A DNA stretch of 20,578 nt, taken from positions 5,751-26,328 of the forward strand of contig DKKP01000394.1 of assembly GCA_002455335.1 (NCBI GenBank), given 5' to 3'. A program made the translations under genes and the position numbers. Origin of the DNA: Anaerolineales bacterium UBA6663 (lineage in GTDB: Bacteria; Chloroflexota; Anaerolineae; Anaerolineales; UBA6663). Positions 1 to 6,763 of this stretch are shown here, piece after piece. The notes below the pieces were generated by a model. The model was not told where the DNA came from and made no database searches. It saw nothing but the letters and a program-made list of their open reading frames with translations. Each line of letters opens with the position of its first letter. Positions within the stretch are counted from its first letter, which is position 1.

Positions 1-1
1 C

Positions 2-178
2 GCGGCCGGCGGCATCAACATCAGCGGCGGGCTCTCCGGCGCCGCGCCGGCCACGCCCGCGCAGCCGGCGGATGACCCGGTCGAGAAGCTCGGTCAGCTC
101 AAGCGCATGCTCGAGGGCGGCTTGATCACGGCCGAGGAATACGAAGCGAAGAAGAAAGAACTGCTCGCGCGGTTGTAA
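2..178 (+). CDS. C-terminal end of a SHOCT-domain protein (5' truncated)
   Basis: An open frame enters from the left edge and stops with TAA at 176-178, leaving about 58 residues. The first part is Gly/Ala/Pro-rich and looks like a flexible linker. The last ~35 residues, from DPVEKLGQLKRMLEGG to the LLARL end, match the SHOCT pattern: a short amphipathic helix, a 'GxIT/ExEYExKKxxLL' core, and the protein terminus directly after it. SHOCT domains commonly sit at the C-terminus of membrane-associated SPFH/band-7-like or other oligomerising bacterial proteins. The main domain lies outside the window, so its function cannot be stated. A strong hairpin 15 nt downstream serves as terminator. Confidence 0.8.
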   Translation, partial: AAGGINISGGLSGAAPATPAQPADDPVEKLGQLKRMLEGGLITAEEYEAKKKELLARL

Positions 179-192
179 CCGGCGCGGAATAC

Positions 193-223
193 AAAAGGAG
201 CGGCCAGCCTGGCCGCTCCTTTT
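193..223. terminator. Bidirectional intrinsic terminator
   Basis: A perfect 14-bp stem (193-206 with 210-223) has a 3-nt loop. It begins with AAAA and ends with TTTT, so each strand reads GC-rich hairpin plus U-run. It lies between the convergent SHOCT gene (ends 178) and the minus-strand secreted-protein gene (ends 236) and should terminate both. Confidence 0.9.
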
Positions 224-235
224 GCTTTGCTCAAC

Positions 236-1243
236 TCAGTAGTACCAGATCAGGTAACTGGCCCGGGTAGTCGCGGTCAGGCCGCCACCCGAGGCGATCA
301 ACTCGATGTTGACCGTGGTACCGGCCGGGTAGCGCCCCGCCAGAAACAACAGCGTGGTCGCGCCGCGCGCGTCGGTCGTTGGCAGGGTGTAGGCCTGGTC
401 GCCATCCGGGGCGTGCACGATCATCTGTACGGCGATATTGGCCGCCGGCTGCCCGAGCTGGTCGGTCACCTGGATATACACCCGTTGGGTGCCGCCGGAT
501 GGGGCGAATGGATCGTCGACCGAGGCGTTCATGCGCAGCGCCGTGACGGCCCGTGCCTGCGCGTTGGTCACGGTTGGGCGGAGCCGGGACGGATCGAGCC
601 GGGCCCAGTCGAAATAGATCGTGCCGAGCGCCGCGGTCTGGACGCGCTGCCCCTCGGGTCGTTCGGGGTGCCACTCGAGCCGCGCCCGCTGGAAGTACTG
701 GACGATGCGATTGCCCTCGATCGTTTGCGCCGAGATCGGATACCCGTAGAGATCGATGCCGCCCGTGGTCTCGAAGTATCTGCGAAACTGGAAGCACACG
801 GCGTGTCCGGTCGCATCGAAGTACGCGCAATTCGGGTCGGTCGCCGAGGGGATGTCGCGCACCGCGAGCGGCGGCTGGCGCTTGCCCAACTCATCGCCCA
901 GCAGGCCAAGCTGCACCTGGTAGGCCGGCGGGTTGGCCGGGTGGTATTCGAGCCGCGCTTTCTGATAGTACTGGACCGTCAGGTTGGTGGTGCTGTCGAC
1001 GAACTGGTCGGTGATGGGATAGCCGAAGCGTTCGATCCCGCCGTTCGTGACGAAGTACGCCACAAACGGGTCCTCGACCGTGTGCCCGGTCTCGTTGAAA
1101 TAGACGCGCTCGGGCGCCGGTGTCGGCGGTTGAGCCTCGGCCGCCAATGGCCGACCGGCCAGGGTCGAGGCCAGCGTCACAGTCAAGGCGAAGCTGCTCG
1201 CCGCTGTGGCCAGAGTCTGCACGTTCTTGAGAAGTCTATTCAC
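236..1243 (-). CDS. Secreted repeat protein with Chloroflexota-type 'FGYPI / VQYFQRARLE' modules
   Basis: This is a predicted exported protein of 335 residues. The N-terminus (VNRLLKNVQ, a hydrophobic run, then AAEAQ) is a signal peptide followed by a Pro-rich spacer. Two homologous modules follow. Each reads roughly 'YFxxTGHxVxxxFxxYFxxxGGIxxFGYPI', then 'VQYxQxARLExHP', with FGYPITDQF in the first and YGYPISAQT in the second. The C-terminal third (QVTDQLGQPAANIAVQM) resembles an Ig-like/carboxypeptidase-regulatory beta-sandwich. These modules are frequent in secreted Chloroflexota proteins, and their function is unknown to me. I chose GTG at 1243 rather than the in-frame ATG at 1309. A sigma70 promoter (1274-1301) lies between them, so ATG 1309 would not be on the transcript, and the signal peptide begins at the GTG. 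It is probably monocistronic. Confidence 0.85.
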   Translation of the reverse strand: MNRLLKNVQTLATAASSFALTVTLASTLAGRPLAAEAQPPTPAPERVYFNETGHTVEDPFVAYFVTNGGIERFGYPITDQFVDSTTNLTVQYYQKARLEYHPANPPAYQVQLGLLGDELGKRQPPLAVRDIPSATDPNCAYFDATGHAVCFQFRRYFETTGGIDLYGYPISAQTIEGNRIVQYFQRARLEWHPERPEGQRVQTAALGTIYFDWARLDPSRLRPTVTNAQARAVTALRMNASVDDPFAPSGGTQRVYIQVTDQLGQPAANIAVQMIVHAPDGDQAYTLPTTDARGATTLLFLAGRYPAGTTVNIELIASGGGLTATTRASYLIWYY

Positions 1244-1273
1244 GTTTGCGCCGTCCAATAACCTGTTCAGTCC

Positions 1274-1301
1274 ATTATACGGCAGGCTTACGGCCGGGCA
1301 A
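1274..1301 (-). promoter_or_regulatory. Sigma70-type promoter of the secreted repeat protein
   Basis: On the minus strand TTGCCC (1301-1296), a 16-bp spacer and a perfect TATAAT (1279-1274) are present. The predicted transcript start is near 1267, giving a leader of about 24 nt to the GTG at 1243. This placement decides the start codon of that gene. Confidence 0.65.
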
Positions 1302-1355
1302 GTTTCCAACGGTCTTTACGCCAGGTTTGGGCGTTAATTCGTCGTGAAAAGCGCT

Positions 1356-2306
1356 TCAGGCGGGGTTGTTGAGCGAGCCCCGGTCGTCGCCGCGCCGCAA
1401 CCGCAAATAACTCTCGTACCGCGAAGGTGAGACCGCGCCGGCCGCGACTGCCGCGCGCACCGCGCAGCCGGGCTCATTTTGATGTGTGCAGTCGCTGAAC
1501 GTGCACTCTGCGACCAGCGGCCTGATTTCGACGAAATACGCGTCGAGTTCGTCGGGCTCGATATCGAACAACTCGAGCGCGCGCATGCCGGGCGTGTCGG
1601 CCACATAGCCGCCTCCGCGGAGCGCATGCAGCTCGGGGTGCACCGTCGTGTGTTTGCCTTTGGCCGTTTGCTCGCTGACAGCGCCGGCGCGCAACTTCAG
1701 CCCTGGCTCGATCGCGTTGAGCAGGCTCGACTTACCGGCCCCCGAAGGCCCGGCCAGCACCGTGATCCGGTCCTTGAGGATCGCGCGCAGCGCTTCGACG
1801 CCCTCGCCGGAGCGCGCCGACACCGGGTAGACCGGATAGCCCAGCGGCGGGTAGGCGGCGAATACGTCCTCGGCGGCCTCAAGCCCGATCAGATCGACTT
1901 TGTTCGCCACGATCACGGACGGCAACGATTGCGCCTCGGCCATCACAAGGTAACGATCGAGCGCGCGCAGATGCGGCGTCGGCTGCGCGCAGGCGAAGAC
2001 GAAGACGGCCAGATCGGGGTTGGCGATGATCACCTGTTCGCGCTCGGCCGCCGCGGCGCGCTGCCCCCTTCGGCCAAAGCCGCCCGGCGCCCGGCGCGTC
2101 AGCGCACGCACGCGTGGCGCGACGTGTTCGATCGTGCCCTTGCCGTCGGGTTGGATCTCGATCAAAACGTGGTCGCCGATCGTCGCCAGATCGGTGAGAC
2201 GGCGCTGCTGCTTCAGCCGTCCGCGCAGGTGGCAGACGATATCGCCCTGACCGGTGCGCACGGTGAAGAAGCCGCTCTGGGCCTTGACGATGAGACCCTC
2301 AATCAT
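1356..2306 (-). CDS. rsgA: Ribosome small-subunit-dependent GTPase A
   Basis: RsgA (YjeQ) is a circularly permuted GTPase that acts in late 30S ribosome maturation in the cytoplasm. The 316-residue product has an N-terminal OB-fold (about 1-70), then GTPase motifs in the permuted order G4 (NKVD, 135-138), G1 (GPSGAGKS, 186-193), the switch I region (KGKHTT, about 216-221) and G3 (DTPG, 237-240). The C-terminal zinc site is C268-x4-C273-x-H275-x5-C281. Length and motif order are standard. The start is ATG 2306 (MIEGLIV). The open frame extends 83 codons further upstream, but only through heptamer repeats and PBP-overlapping sequence. The start overlaps the PBP gene by 8 nt and has no clear Shine-Dalgarno, so translation is probably coupled to the PBP gene. 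Confidence 0.95.
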   Translation of the reverse strand: MIEGLIVKAQSGFFTVRTGQGDIVCHLRGRLKQQRRLTDLATIGDHVLIEIQPDGKGTIEHVAPRVRALTRRAPGGFGRRGQRAAAAEREQVIIANPDLAVFVFACAQPTPHLRALDRYLVMAEAQSLPSVIVANKVDLIGLEAAEDVFAAYPPLGYPVYPVSARSGEGVEALRAILKDRITVLAGPSGAGKSSLLNAIEPGLKLRAGAVSEQTAKGKHTTVHPELHALRGGGYVADTPGMRALELFDIEPDELDAYFVEIRPLVAECTFSDCTHQNEPGCAVRAAVAAGAVSPSRYESYLRLRRGDDRGSLNNPA

Positions 2307-4614
2307 ATGAGACTGCGGATTGCGGATTGCGGATTGCGGAATGAGAGACGGAGACACTTGAGCCGTCGCAGCTGACGCCTGACGCCTGACTCCTGACGCC
2401 TCCCATGCGACACCCGACGCTTGAGCTCGGTGTCGGCGTGGCCTCGACCTGCGGGGTCTCGAGCTCGGTCTCCCAGGGCAACAGCGCGGTCGCCTTGCCG
2501 TTGAAGTAGATCTCGACAAGCCGGCGGAAGATCGGGGCCGCATACTCCGAGCCATCGCCGACGTTCTCGATCATCACCACGGCTGCGAAGTCGGGGCGAT
2601 CGGGCCGATCGGCCTCGGTGTAGCCCGCGAACCAGCCATGCGGCGCCGGGCCGGCGGGGTCTTCGGCGGTGCCGGTCTTGCCCGAGACCGGGATGTTGAG
2701 ATCCAGGAAGCGGTGGCGGGCCGTGCCGCCCTTCTCGCGCGCGACCCAATCGAGCCCGGCCGTGATCGTGGCCAGTTGCTCGTTCGTCAATGGGAGCCTG
2801 CCCTGCGCCTCAGGCTCGAGCTCGAGCGTGGCGGGGCCGTCGGGCGGCGCGACGCGTAGCACAAGCTGCGGGCGATAGAGCGTGCCGCCGTTGGCCACGG
2901 CCGCGATCATGCGCGCGATCTGGAGCGGCGTGACAAGCACATAGCCCTGGCCGATGCCCATGTTGACGGCGTCGCCAGGGCGCCAGGGGTCGTTATAGGT
3001 CTGCTGCTTCCAGTCGGGGTCGGGAATCAGGCCGCCAGACTCTGGCACCTGGCCGATGCCGGTGGGCTCGCCGAAGCCGAAGCCGCGGATGAGCTCGGGC
3101 AGCGTGGTCGGGTCGACCGCGTCCATGTCGAGGGCGAGCTGATAGAAGAAAGGGTTGCACGAAAACGCCAGGGCCTGGACGACGTTGATCGGCCCTGGTG
3201 CGGCCAAACCACGATCGAAGGTCCAGTTGTACTTCACGGCGTTCGGGCCGAGCCCGCTCCAGGTGTTCCCGCAGTTGATGATCGTGTCGGCCGTGATCGC
3301 GCCGGAGTTGAGCCCGGAGCCCGCGACGGCGATCTTGAACACCGAACCCGGGGGATATGCGCCCTGGGTCGCGCGGTTGAGCAGCGGGTTGGCCGGGTCG
3401 GTCAGCACGTCGGCCTGGCCGACCGCGTTGCGGTTGGTCGGGTCGAACAGGTTGGGGTCGAAGCCGGGGCTCGAAGCCATCGCCAGCACGGCGCCCGTTT
3501 CGGGGTCGAGCACCACGATCGAGCCGCGGAAGCCGGTCAATGCCTCTTGCGCGGCGAGTTGCAGATCGCGATCGAGCGTGGTCGTGATCGATTGCGCCGG
3601 GCGGCGCTGGCTCTCGGCAACTACCACCTGGGTGCCGTCGCCGCGCACGGCCACAAGCCGGCCGCCGCGCTGGCCGGCCAGCAACTGCTCGCCCCAGGCC
3701 TCGAGGCCGCTCTGGCCGACGCGCTCGTCGCCTGTGTAGCCGCGAGCCTGATAGTCGACGAGCCCTTCAGGCGTGATCGGCCCGAGATAGCCGACCACCT
3801 GCGGCGCGATGCCGCCGTCGGGATAAAGGCGGGTGTTGTACGGGCTGATGATGACGCCGGCCAGCGATTGCAGCTCGGCCAGCTTTGGCTGGACATCCGC
3901 GGCAGCAGCCTCGCCGATCGGCACGTACCAATCGGGGCGTGCGGCATTGAGCCTGGCCTCGATCTCGGCAGGCCGGATCGAGAGCAGCCCGGCGAGCGTC
4001 GTGACGACCTTGAGCCGATCGACGATCAGGCCGGGCTGTACACCGATCGCGATCGCGTCGCCGCGTACGGCGATGCCGCGCCCATTGCGGTCGTAGATGT
4101 TGCCGCGCGACGGGAAGTCGCCGTCGAACAGCAGCGTACCGCCGCCGGCCAACTCGGGCAGGATCAGACCGTCGGTCCAGGCGATCCGCCACAGCCCATC
4201 GGCGAAGACCAGCGGCACTTCGACCCGGCGGCTGATCGTGCCAAACACGATCGTGTCCCAGGTGATCTCGACCAGCACCGACGCATCCGACCCGGTGCGT
4301 AGTTCGGAGAGGATCAGGCCCTTGACGGCGCGGACCGTGGCGGTGCGAAGCGCCTGGCTATAGCGCTGCTCGAACGCTCCGGCCGAGGTCGCATCCTGAC
4401 TAAGCGGCGACAGCAACGAGAACATGCCGACGTAGTTGAAGGCGCCCCAGGCATCCAGGAAGGCCTGGACCGTGCCGCGCGCATCAGGGGTGCCCGCGGT
4501 CGGGATAGGGGTCGGCGCAAGGGGCGCCGCGGTCGGCGTGACGCCGGGCGCGCACGCCACGAGCGCCGCGCACAACACGACCGACAACCCGCGAGACAGG
4601 CGTTGACTGAGCAT
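2299..4614 (-). CDS. Lipoprotein penicillin-binding protein (transpeptidase, MecA/PBP2-like)
   Basis: This is a class B-type peptidoglycan DD-transpeptidase acting outside the membrane. The 771 residues begin with a lipoprotein signal (lipobox LVAC, C21) and a Pro/Thr linker. An NTF2-like MecA_N-type domain (about 45-155) and a PBP dimerisation region (about 165-330, with RGNIYDRNGRGIA) come next. The transpeptidase domain carries the active-site serine motif SVFK (424-427), SCN (485-487) and KTGT (646-649). All three catalytic motifs are intact. Residues from about 733 onward are encoded by heptamer-repeat DNA and are not family sequence. The frame stops 8 nt inside rsgA. A -35/-10 pair just upstream (4623-4651) places the transcript start within 2-3 nt of ATG 4614, so the mRNA may be nearly leaderless. 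A lipid anchor instead of a TM helix is the unusual point. Confidence 0.93.
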   Translation of the reverse strand: MLSQRLSRGLSVVLCAALVACAPGVTPTAAPLAPTPIPTAGTPDARGTVQAFLDAWGAFNYVGMFSLLSPLSQDATSAGAFEQRYSQALRTATVRAVKGLILSELRTGSDASVLVEITWDTIVFGTISRRVEVPLVFADGLWRIAWTDGLILPELAGGGTLLFDGDFPSRGNIYDRNGRGIAVRGDAIAIGVQPGLIVDRLKVVTTLAGLLSIRPAEIEARLNAARPDWYVPIGEAAAADVQPKLAELQSLAGVIISPYNTRLYPDGGIAPQVVGYLGPITPEGLVDYQARGYTGDERVGQSGLEAWGEQLLAGQRGGRLVAVRGDGTQVVVAESQRRPAQSITTTLDRDLQLAAQEALTGFRGSIVVLDPETGAVLAMASSPGFDPNLFDPTNRNAVGQADVLTDPANPLLNRATQGAYPPGSVFKIAVAGSGLNSGAITADTIINCGNTWSGLGPNAVKYNWTFDRGLAAPGPINVVQALAFSCNPFFYQLALDMDAVDPTTLPELIRGFGFGEPTGIGQVPESGGLIPDPDWKQQTYNDPWRPGDAVNMGIGQGYVLVTPLQIARMIAAVANGGTLYRPQLVLRVAPPDGPATLELEPEAQGRLPLTNEQLATITAGLDWVAREKGGTARHRFLDLNIPVSGKTGTAEDPAGPAPHGWFAGYTEADRPDRPDFAAVVMIENVGDGSEYAAPIFRRLVEIYFNGKATALLPWETELETPQVEATPTPSSSVGCRMGGVRSQASGVSCDGSSVSVSHSAIRNPQSAVSYD
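2313..2341. repeat. Heptamer array TGCGGAT x4
   Basis: Three exact TGCGGAT units (2314-2334) are followed by one variant, TGCGGAA (2335-2341). The array lies immediately upstream of the rsgA start and inside the 3' end of the PBP reading frame. On the minus strand it encodes the 'SAIRNPQS'-type peptide at the PBP C-terminus. Confidence 0.85.
2372..2399. repeat. Heptamer array CTGACGC x4
   Basis: This is a second tandem heptamer with units CTGACGC, CTGACGC, CTGACTC, CTGACGC. It lies 30 bp from the TGCGGAT array and differs from it in sequence. It too is translated as part of the PBP tail (SQASGV-type peptide). A partly degenerate CGACACCCGACGC tract follows to about 2420. Confidence 0.85.
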
Positions 4615-4622
4615 ATCCGGTT

Positions 4623-4651
4623 ATTGTCGGTCTAAAACCCCGGGGGGGCAA
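4623..4651 (-). promoter_or_regulatory. Candidate promoter of the PBP gene
   Basis: On the minus strand TTGCCC (4651-4646), a 17-bp spacer and GACAAT (4628-4623) are present. The -10 matches consensus at 4 of 6 positions, and the -35 hexamer is the same as in the promoter at 1274-1301. The predicted transcription start is about 4616, only 2 nt before the ATG. Confidence 0.45.
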
Positions 4652-4664
4652 GCCAGAAGCACGT

Positions 4665-4718
4665 GGCGCGAAACGGGTGCGCTCCGGGTCAGGCTTCGCC
4701 CCGCACCCGTTTCGCGCC
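4665..4718. terminator. Long hairpin at the 3' end of maf
   Basis: Two perfect 17-nt arms (4665-4681 and 4702-4718, one reading GGCGCGAAACGGGTGCG) enclose a 20-nt loop. The right arm reaches the maf stop codon (TAG, 4720-4718). There is no U-run. It may terminate maf transcripts before the PBP promoter, or it may be a dispersed palindromic element. Confidence 0.55.
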
Positions 4719-5377
4719 TAAACCAACAGGTTGTTGAAGAGCGGGCAATCGTAGGGGATGAAGGCCTGGCAGGCCTGGTGCAGCTCGGGTGCGACGAGGC
4801 CAAAGGCGTGCAGGCGACGGCGCAGATGGCACAGCGGAAGCCCCATGACGTTGGCGAAGCAATGGCTGAAGACGGCCCGATCGACGGGCTGGAAACTCGG
4901 GTGTTGGATGGCATAAGCCCCGGCCTTGTCGAGCGGATCGCCGCTGGCGATGTACGCCTCCATCTCGGCGTCGCTAAAAAAGCGCATCGGCACGGGGGTC
5001 TCGACGATCTCGGCGTGCAGCACGTCGGTTGCGGTGTCGAGCACGGCCAGGCCGGTGAGCACAAGATGCGTCCGACCGCGCAGCGTTGCCAGCATGGCGC
5101 GCGCCTCGGCGGCGTCGGCCGGCTTGTTGAGCAGTGTGTCGTCGAGCACGACTGTGGTGTCGCAAGCGACGATGATGGGCTGTTCGTTTGTGGGTGGAAG
5201 ACGGTCTGCGACGGCCCGGGCTTTGGCCTGGCTCAGCCGACCGACGAAGGCGGACGGATGCTCGGTGGGCAATGGGGTCTCGTCGATATCGGCTGTGGCG
5301 ACCGCGAACGGCCAGCCGGCCAGCGCCAACAACTGCCGCCGGCGCGGCGATGCGGAAGCGAGGATGAGGGGACGCAT
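4718..5377 (-). CDS. maf: Maf family nucleotide pyrophosphatase
   Basis: Maf proteins are cytoplasmic house-cleaning pyrophosphatases that hydrolyse non-canonical or modified nucleoside triphosphates (dTTP/UTP- or m7GTP-type, depending on subfamily). The 219-residue protein opens with the family signature [12 protein letters not shown]. It contains the QAKA helix, the catalytic Asp region [10 protein letters not shown], the NKP loop, and DKAGAYAIQ, a core Maf motif. The C-terminus is about 20-25 residues longer than usual, without recognisable sequence. The start is ATG 5377 (MRPLIL). Translation further upstream only reads through the palindrome shared with trmD. A TACAAT box ends 6 nt before the ATG, suggesting a leaderless mRNA. 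Substrate subclass cannot be assigned with confidence. Confidence 0.93.
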   Translation of the reverse strand: MRPLILASASPRRRQLLALAGWPFAVATADIDETPLPTEHPSAFVGRLSQAKARAVADRLPPTNEQPIIVACDTTVVLDDTLLNKPADAAEARAMLATLRGRTHLVLTGLAVLDTATDVLHAEIVETPVPMRFFSDAEMEAYIASGDPLDKAGAYAIQHPSFQPVDRAVFSHCFANVMGLPLCHLRRRLHAFGLVAPELHQACQAFIPYDCPLFNNLLV

Positions 5378-5405
5378 CAGGGAATTGTACAATTCCCTGA
5401 TGCGT
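5372..5405. promoter_or_regulatory. 34-bp perfect palindrome: mirrored divergent maf/trmD promoter and starts
   Basis: The 17-nt half ACGCATCAGGGAATTGT is followed by its exact reverse complement, with the centre between 5388 and 5389. Each arm ends with ATGCGT, the first two codons of maf (minus, from 5377) and of trmD (plus, from 5400). TACAAT occurs on both strands around the centre (plus 5388-5393; minus 5389-5384), in each case with exactly 6 nt before the A of ATG. This is the spacing expected if transcription starts on the start codon. No convincing -35 is seen on either side. Confidence 0.8.
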
Positions 5406-6131
5406 TTCGATATCTTCACCCTCTTCCCCGAGGTCTGCGCCCCGTATGTTCAGGAGAGCATCCTGAAACGGGCGCAGGCGGCCGGGTTGCTTGAAGTGCA
5501 ACTGCACAACATCCGCGACCACGCGCCGGGCAAGCACCAGGTGACTGATGATGAGCCCTATGGCGGCGGCGGCGGGATGGTGATGAAGCCCGAGCCGGTG
5601 TTCAACGCGGTCGAGGCCGTGCTCGGGATCGAGGCCGGCGCGGCTCCGGCGGCCGCGCCCGTCATCCTGCTGACGCCGCAAGGACGCACGTTCAACCAGG
5701 CGATCGCGTATGAGCTGGCCCAGCACGAGCGCATCGCACTTGTCTGCGGGCGGTATGAGGGCTTTGACGAGCGCATCCGCGAACACCTGGCCACCGATGA
5801 GTTGTCGATCGGCGATTACGTGCTGACCGGCGGCGAATTGGCCGCCCTGATCGTGGTCGACGCCGTGGCCCGGCTGTTGCCCGGCGTGCTCGGCGACCCG
5901 ACAGGGGCCGAGGACGATTCGTTTGCCATGGGCCTGCTCGAATACCCACACTACACGCGCCCGGCCGAGTATCGCGGGTGGCGCGTCCCGGATATCCTGG
6001 TCAGCGGCGACCACGCCAAAGTGGCGCGCTGGCGCCGGCAACAGGCCCTGCAGCGCACCCGTCGGCGGCGCCCCGATCTACTCGACCGCGCCGAGTTGAC
6101 CGACGCCGATCGGAAACTCCTTGGCGAATGA
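5400..6131 (+). CDS. trmD: tRNA (guanine-N1)-methyltransferase
   Basis: TrmD transfers a methyl group from SAM to N1 of G37 in tRNAs that have G36, preventing +1 frameshifts. The 243 residues start with the family N-terminus [11 protein letters not shown]. The SPOUT knot carries [13 protein letters not shown], the SAM-binding segment [11 protein letters not shown], and [15 protein letters not shown], followed by the substrate-side [10 protein letters not shown] and a helical C-terminal domain. Length is normal. It is separated from rpsP/rimM, its common neighbours, and pairs divergently with maf instead. Its TGA overlaps the ATG of the next gene (ATGA, 6128-6131), suggesting translational coupling. 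Confidence 0.96.
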   Translation: MRFDIFTLFPEVCAPYVQESILKRAQAAGLLEVQLHNIRDHAPGKHQVTDDEPYGGGGGMVMKPEPVFNAVEAVLGIEAGAAPAAAPVILLTPQGRTFNQAIAYELAQHERIALVCGRYEGFDERIREHLATDELSIGDYVLTGGELAALIVVDAVARLLPGVLGDPTGAEDDSFAMGLLEYPHYTRPAEYRGWRVPDILVSGDHAKVARWRRQQALQRTRRRRPDLLDRAELTDADRKLLGE

Positions 6132-6736
6132 GCGCTCCAGTGATCTCAACTTCGCAACCCTGCATGTTCTCAGTCGCTGATCTTGTTGTCGCGCCGGACG
6201 CCGTGCCATTCAATCTGGAGCTCGCGGCCGGCGTCGTGCAGGTGATCGAGAATGCCCACCCCGACCTCGGGCGCGGGCTCGTCTTGCTGCGCCGGCCGCG
6301 CTCGGGCCGGATCGTGTTCGCCGGGCAGGATCTCACACGTCTGAACGACGGGGCGATGCGCAAGCTGCGGCGGCGGCTGCAGTATGTCGGCGGAGATCCC
6401 CGTTTGGCCTTGTTGCCCCATCAGACTGTGTCGCGGGCGCTTGACGAGCCGGCTCGGATCCATAAGCTGGCCGGCACAGCGAACCGCGACCGAGCCGCAT
6501 CGCTCACGGCCTCTTTGGGTATTTCGTCTGCGTTGCACTCAAGGCCTATCGAGACGCTTTCGACGGTGATGCGCTGGCGGGTACTCGTGGCGCGTGCGCT
6601 CATCCTCGAACCTGATGTACTGATCGTCGATGCGCCGTCGGCGTACAGCGCCCCGACATTGCTCAGTGATCTCCTGGCGGATCTCACTGCGGCCCGTGGC
6701 ACAGCGGCTGTGGTGTGGTTGGGCCCGACAGGGTAA
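6128..6736 (+). CDS. Catalytically dead ABC ATPase-like protein (DppF/OppF-type relic)
   Basis: The 202-residue product aligns by eye with oligopeptide-transporter ATPases: [17 protein letters not shown], then [35 protein letters not shown], and [20 protein letters not shown]. Every nucleotide-handling motif is altered. The P-loop position reads [12 protein letters not shown] (no GxxGxGKS). The Q-loop position is YVGGDP, the signature is LSTVMRWR instead of LSGGQRQR, Walker B is VDAP instead of DEP, and no H-loop histidine is visible in VVWLGP. The frame itself is intact and starts in ATGA overlap with trmD. It could be a slowly decaying gene or a retained non-catalytic partner. The next gene encodes a peptide-binding lipoprotein, which fits its origin. 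Calling it expressed is inference. Confidence 0.75.
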   Translation: MSAPVISTSQPCMFSVADLVVAPDAVPFNLELAAGVVQVIENAHPDLGRGLVLLRRPRSGRIVFAGQDLTRLNDGAMRKLRRRLQYVGGDPRLALLPHQTVSRALDEPARIHKLAGTANRDRAASLTASLGISSALHSRPIETLSTVMRWRVLVARALILEPDVLIVDAPSAYSAPTLLSDLLADLTAARGTAAVVWLGPTG

Positions 6737-6747
6737 CCGCGGCTCGC

Positions 6748-6763
6748 TGCTATACTCGCCCGC
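6748..6763 (+). promoter_or_regulatory. Extended -10 promoter, probably leaderless
   Basis: TGC-TATACT (6748-6756) is an extended -10 element. Only 7 nt separate TATACT from the ATG at 6764, so initiation at the usual distance would begin on or next to the start codon. No Shine-Dalgarno sequence and no good -35 are visible. Confidence 0.6.

Noticed and set aside
227..1261. A 344-codon plus-strand frame opposite the secreted repeat protein
   Set aside because: The minus-strand frame has a promoter, a signal peptide and two homologous modules. The plus-strand product has no recognisable sequence and would begin at the terminator.
1244..1309. Upstream extension of the secreted repeat protein to ATG 1309
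   Set aside because: A TATAAT promoter lies inside the extension and the signal peptide begins at GTG 1243, so the extra 22 codons would not be transcribed.
2307..2555. 83-codon N-terminal extension of RsgA
   Set aside because: It reads through heptamer arrays and the PBP reading frame, and the RsgA family N-terminus starts at ATG 2306.
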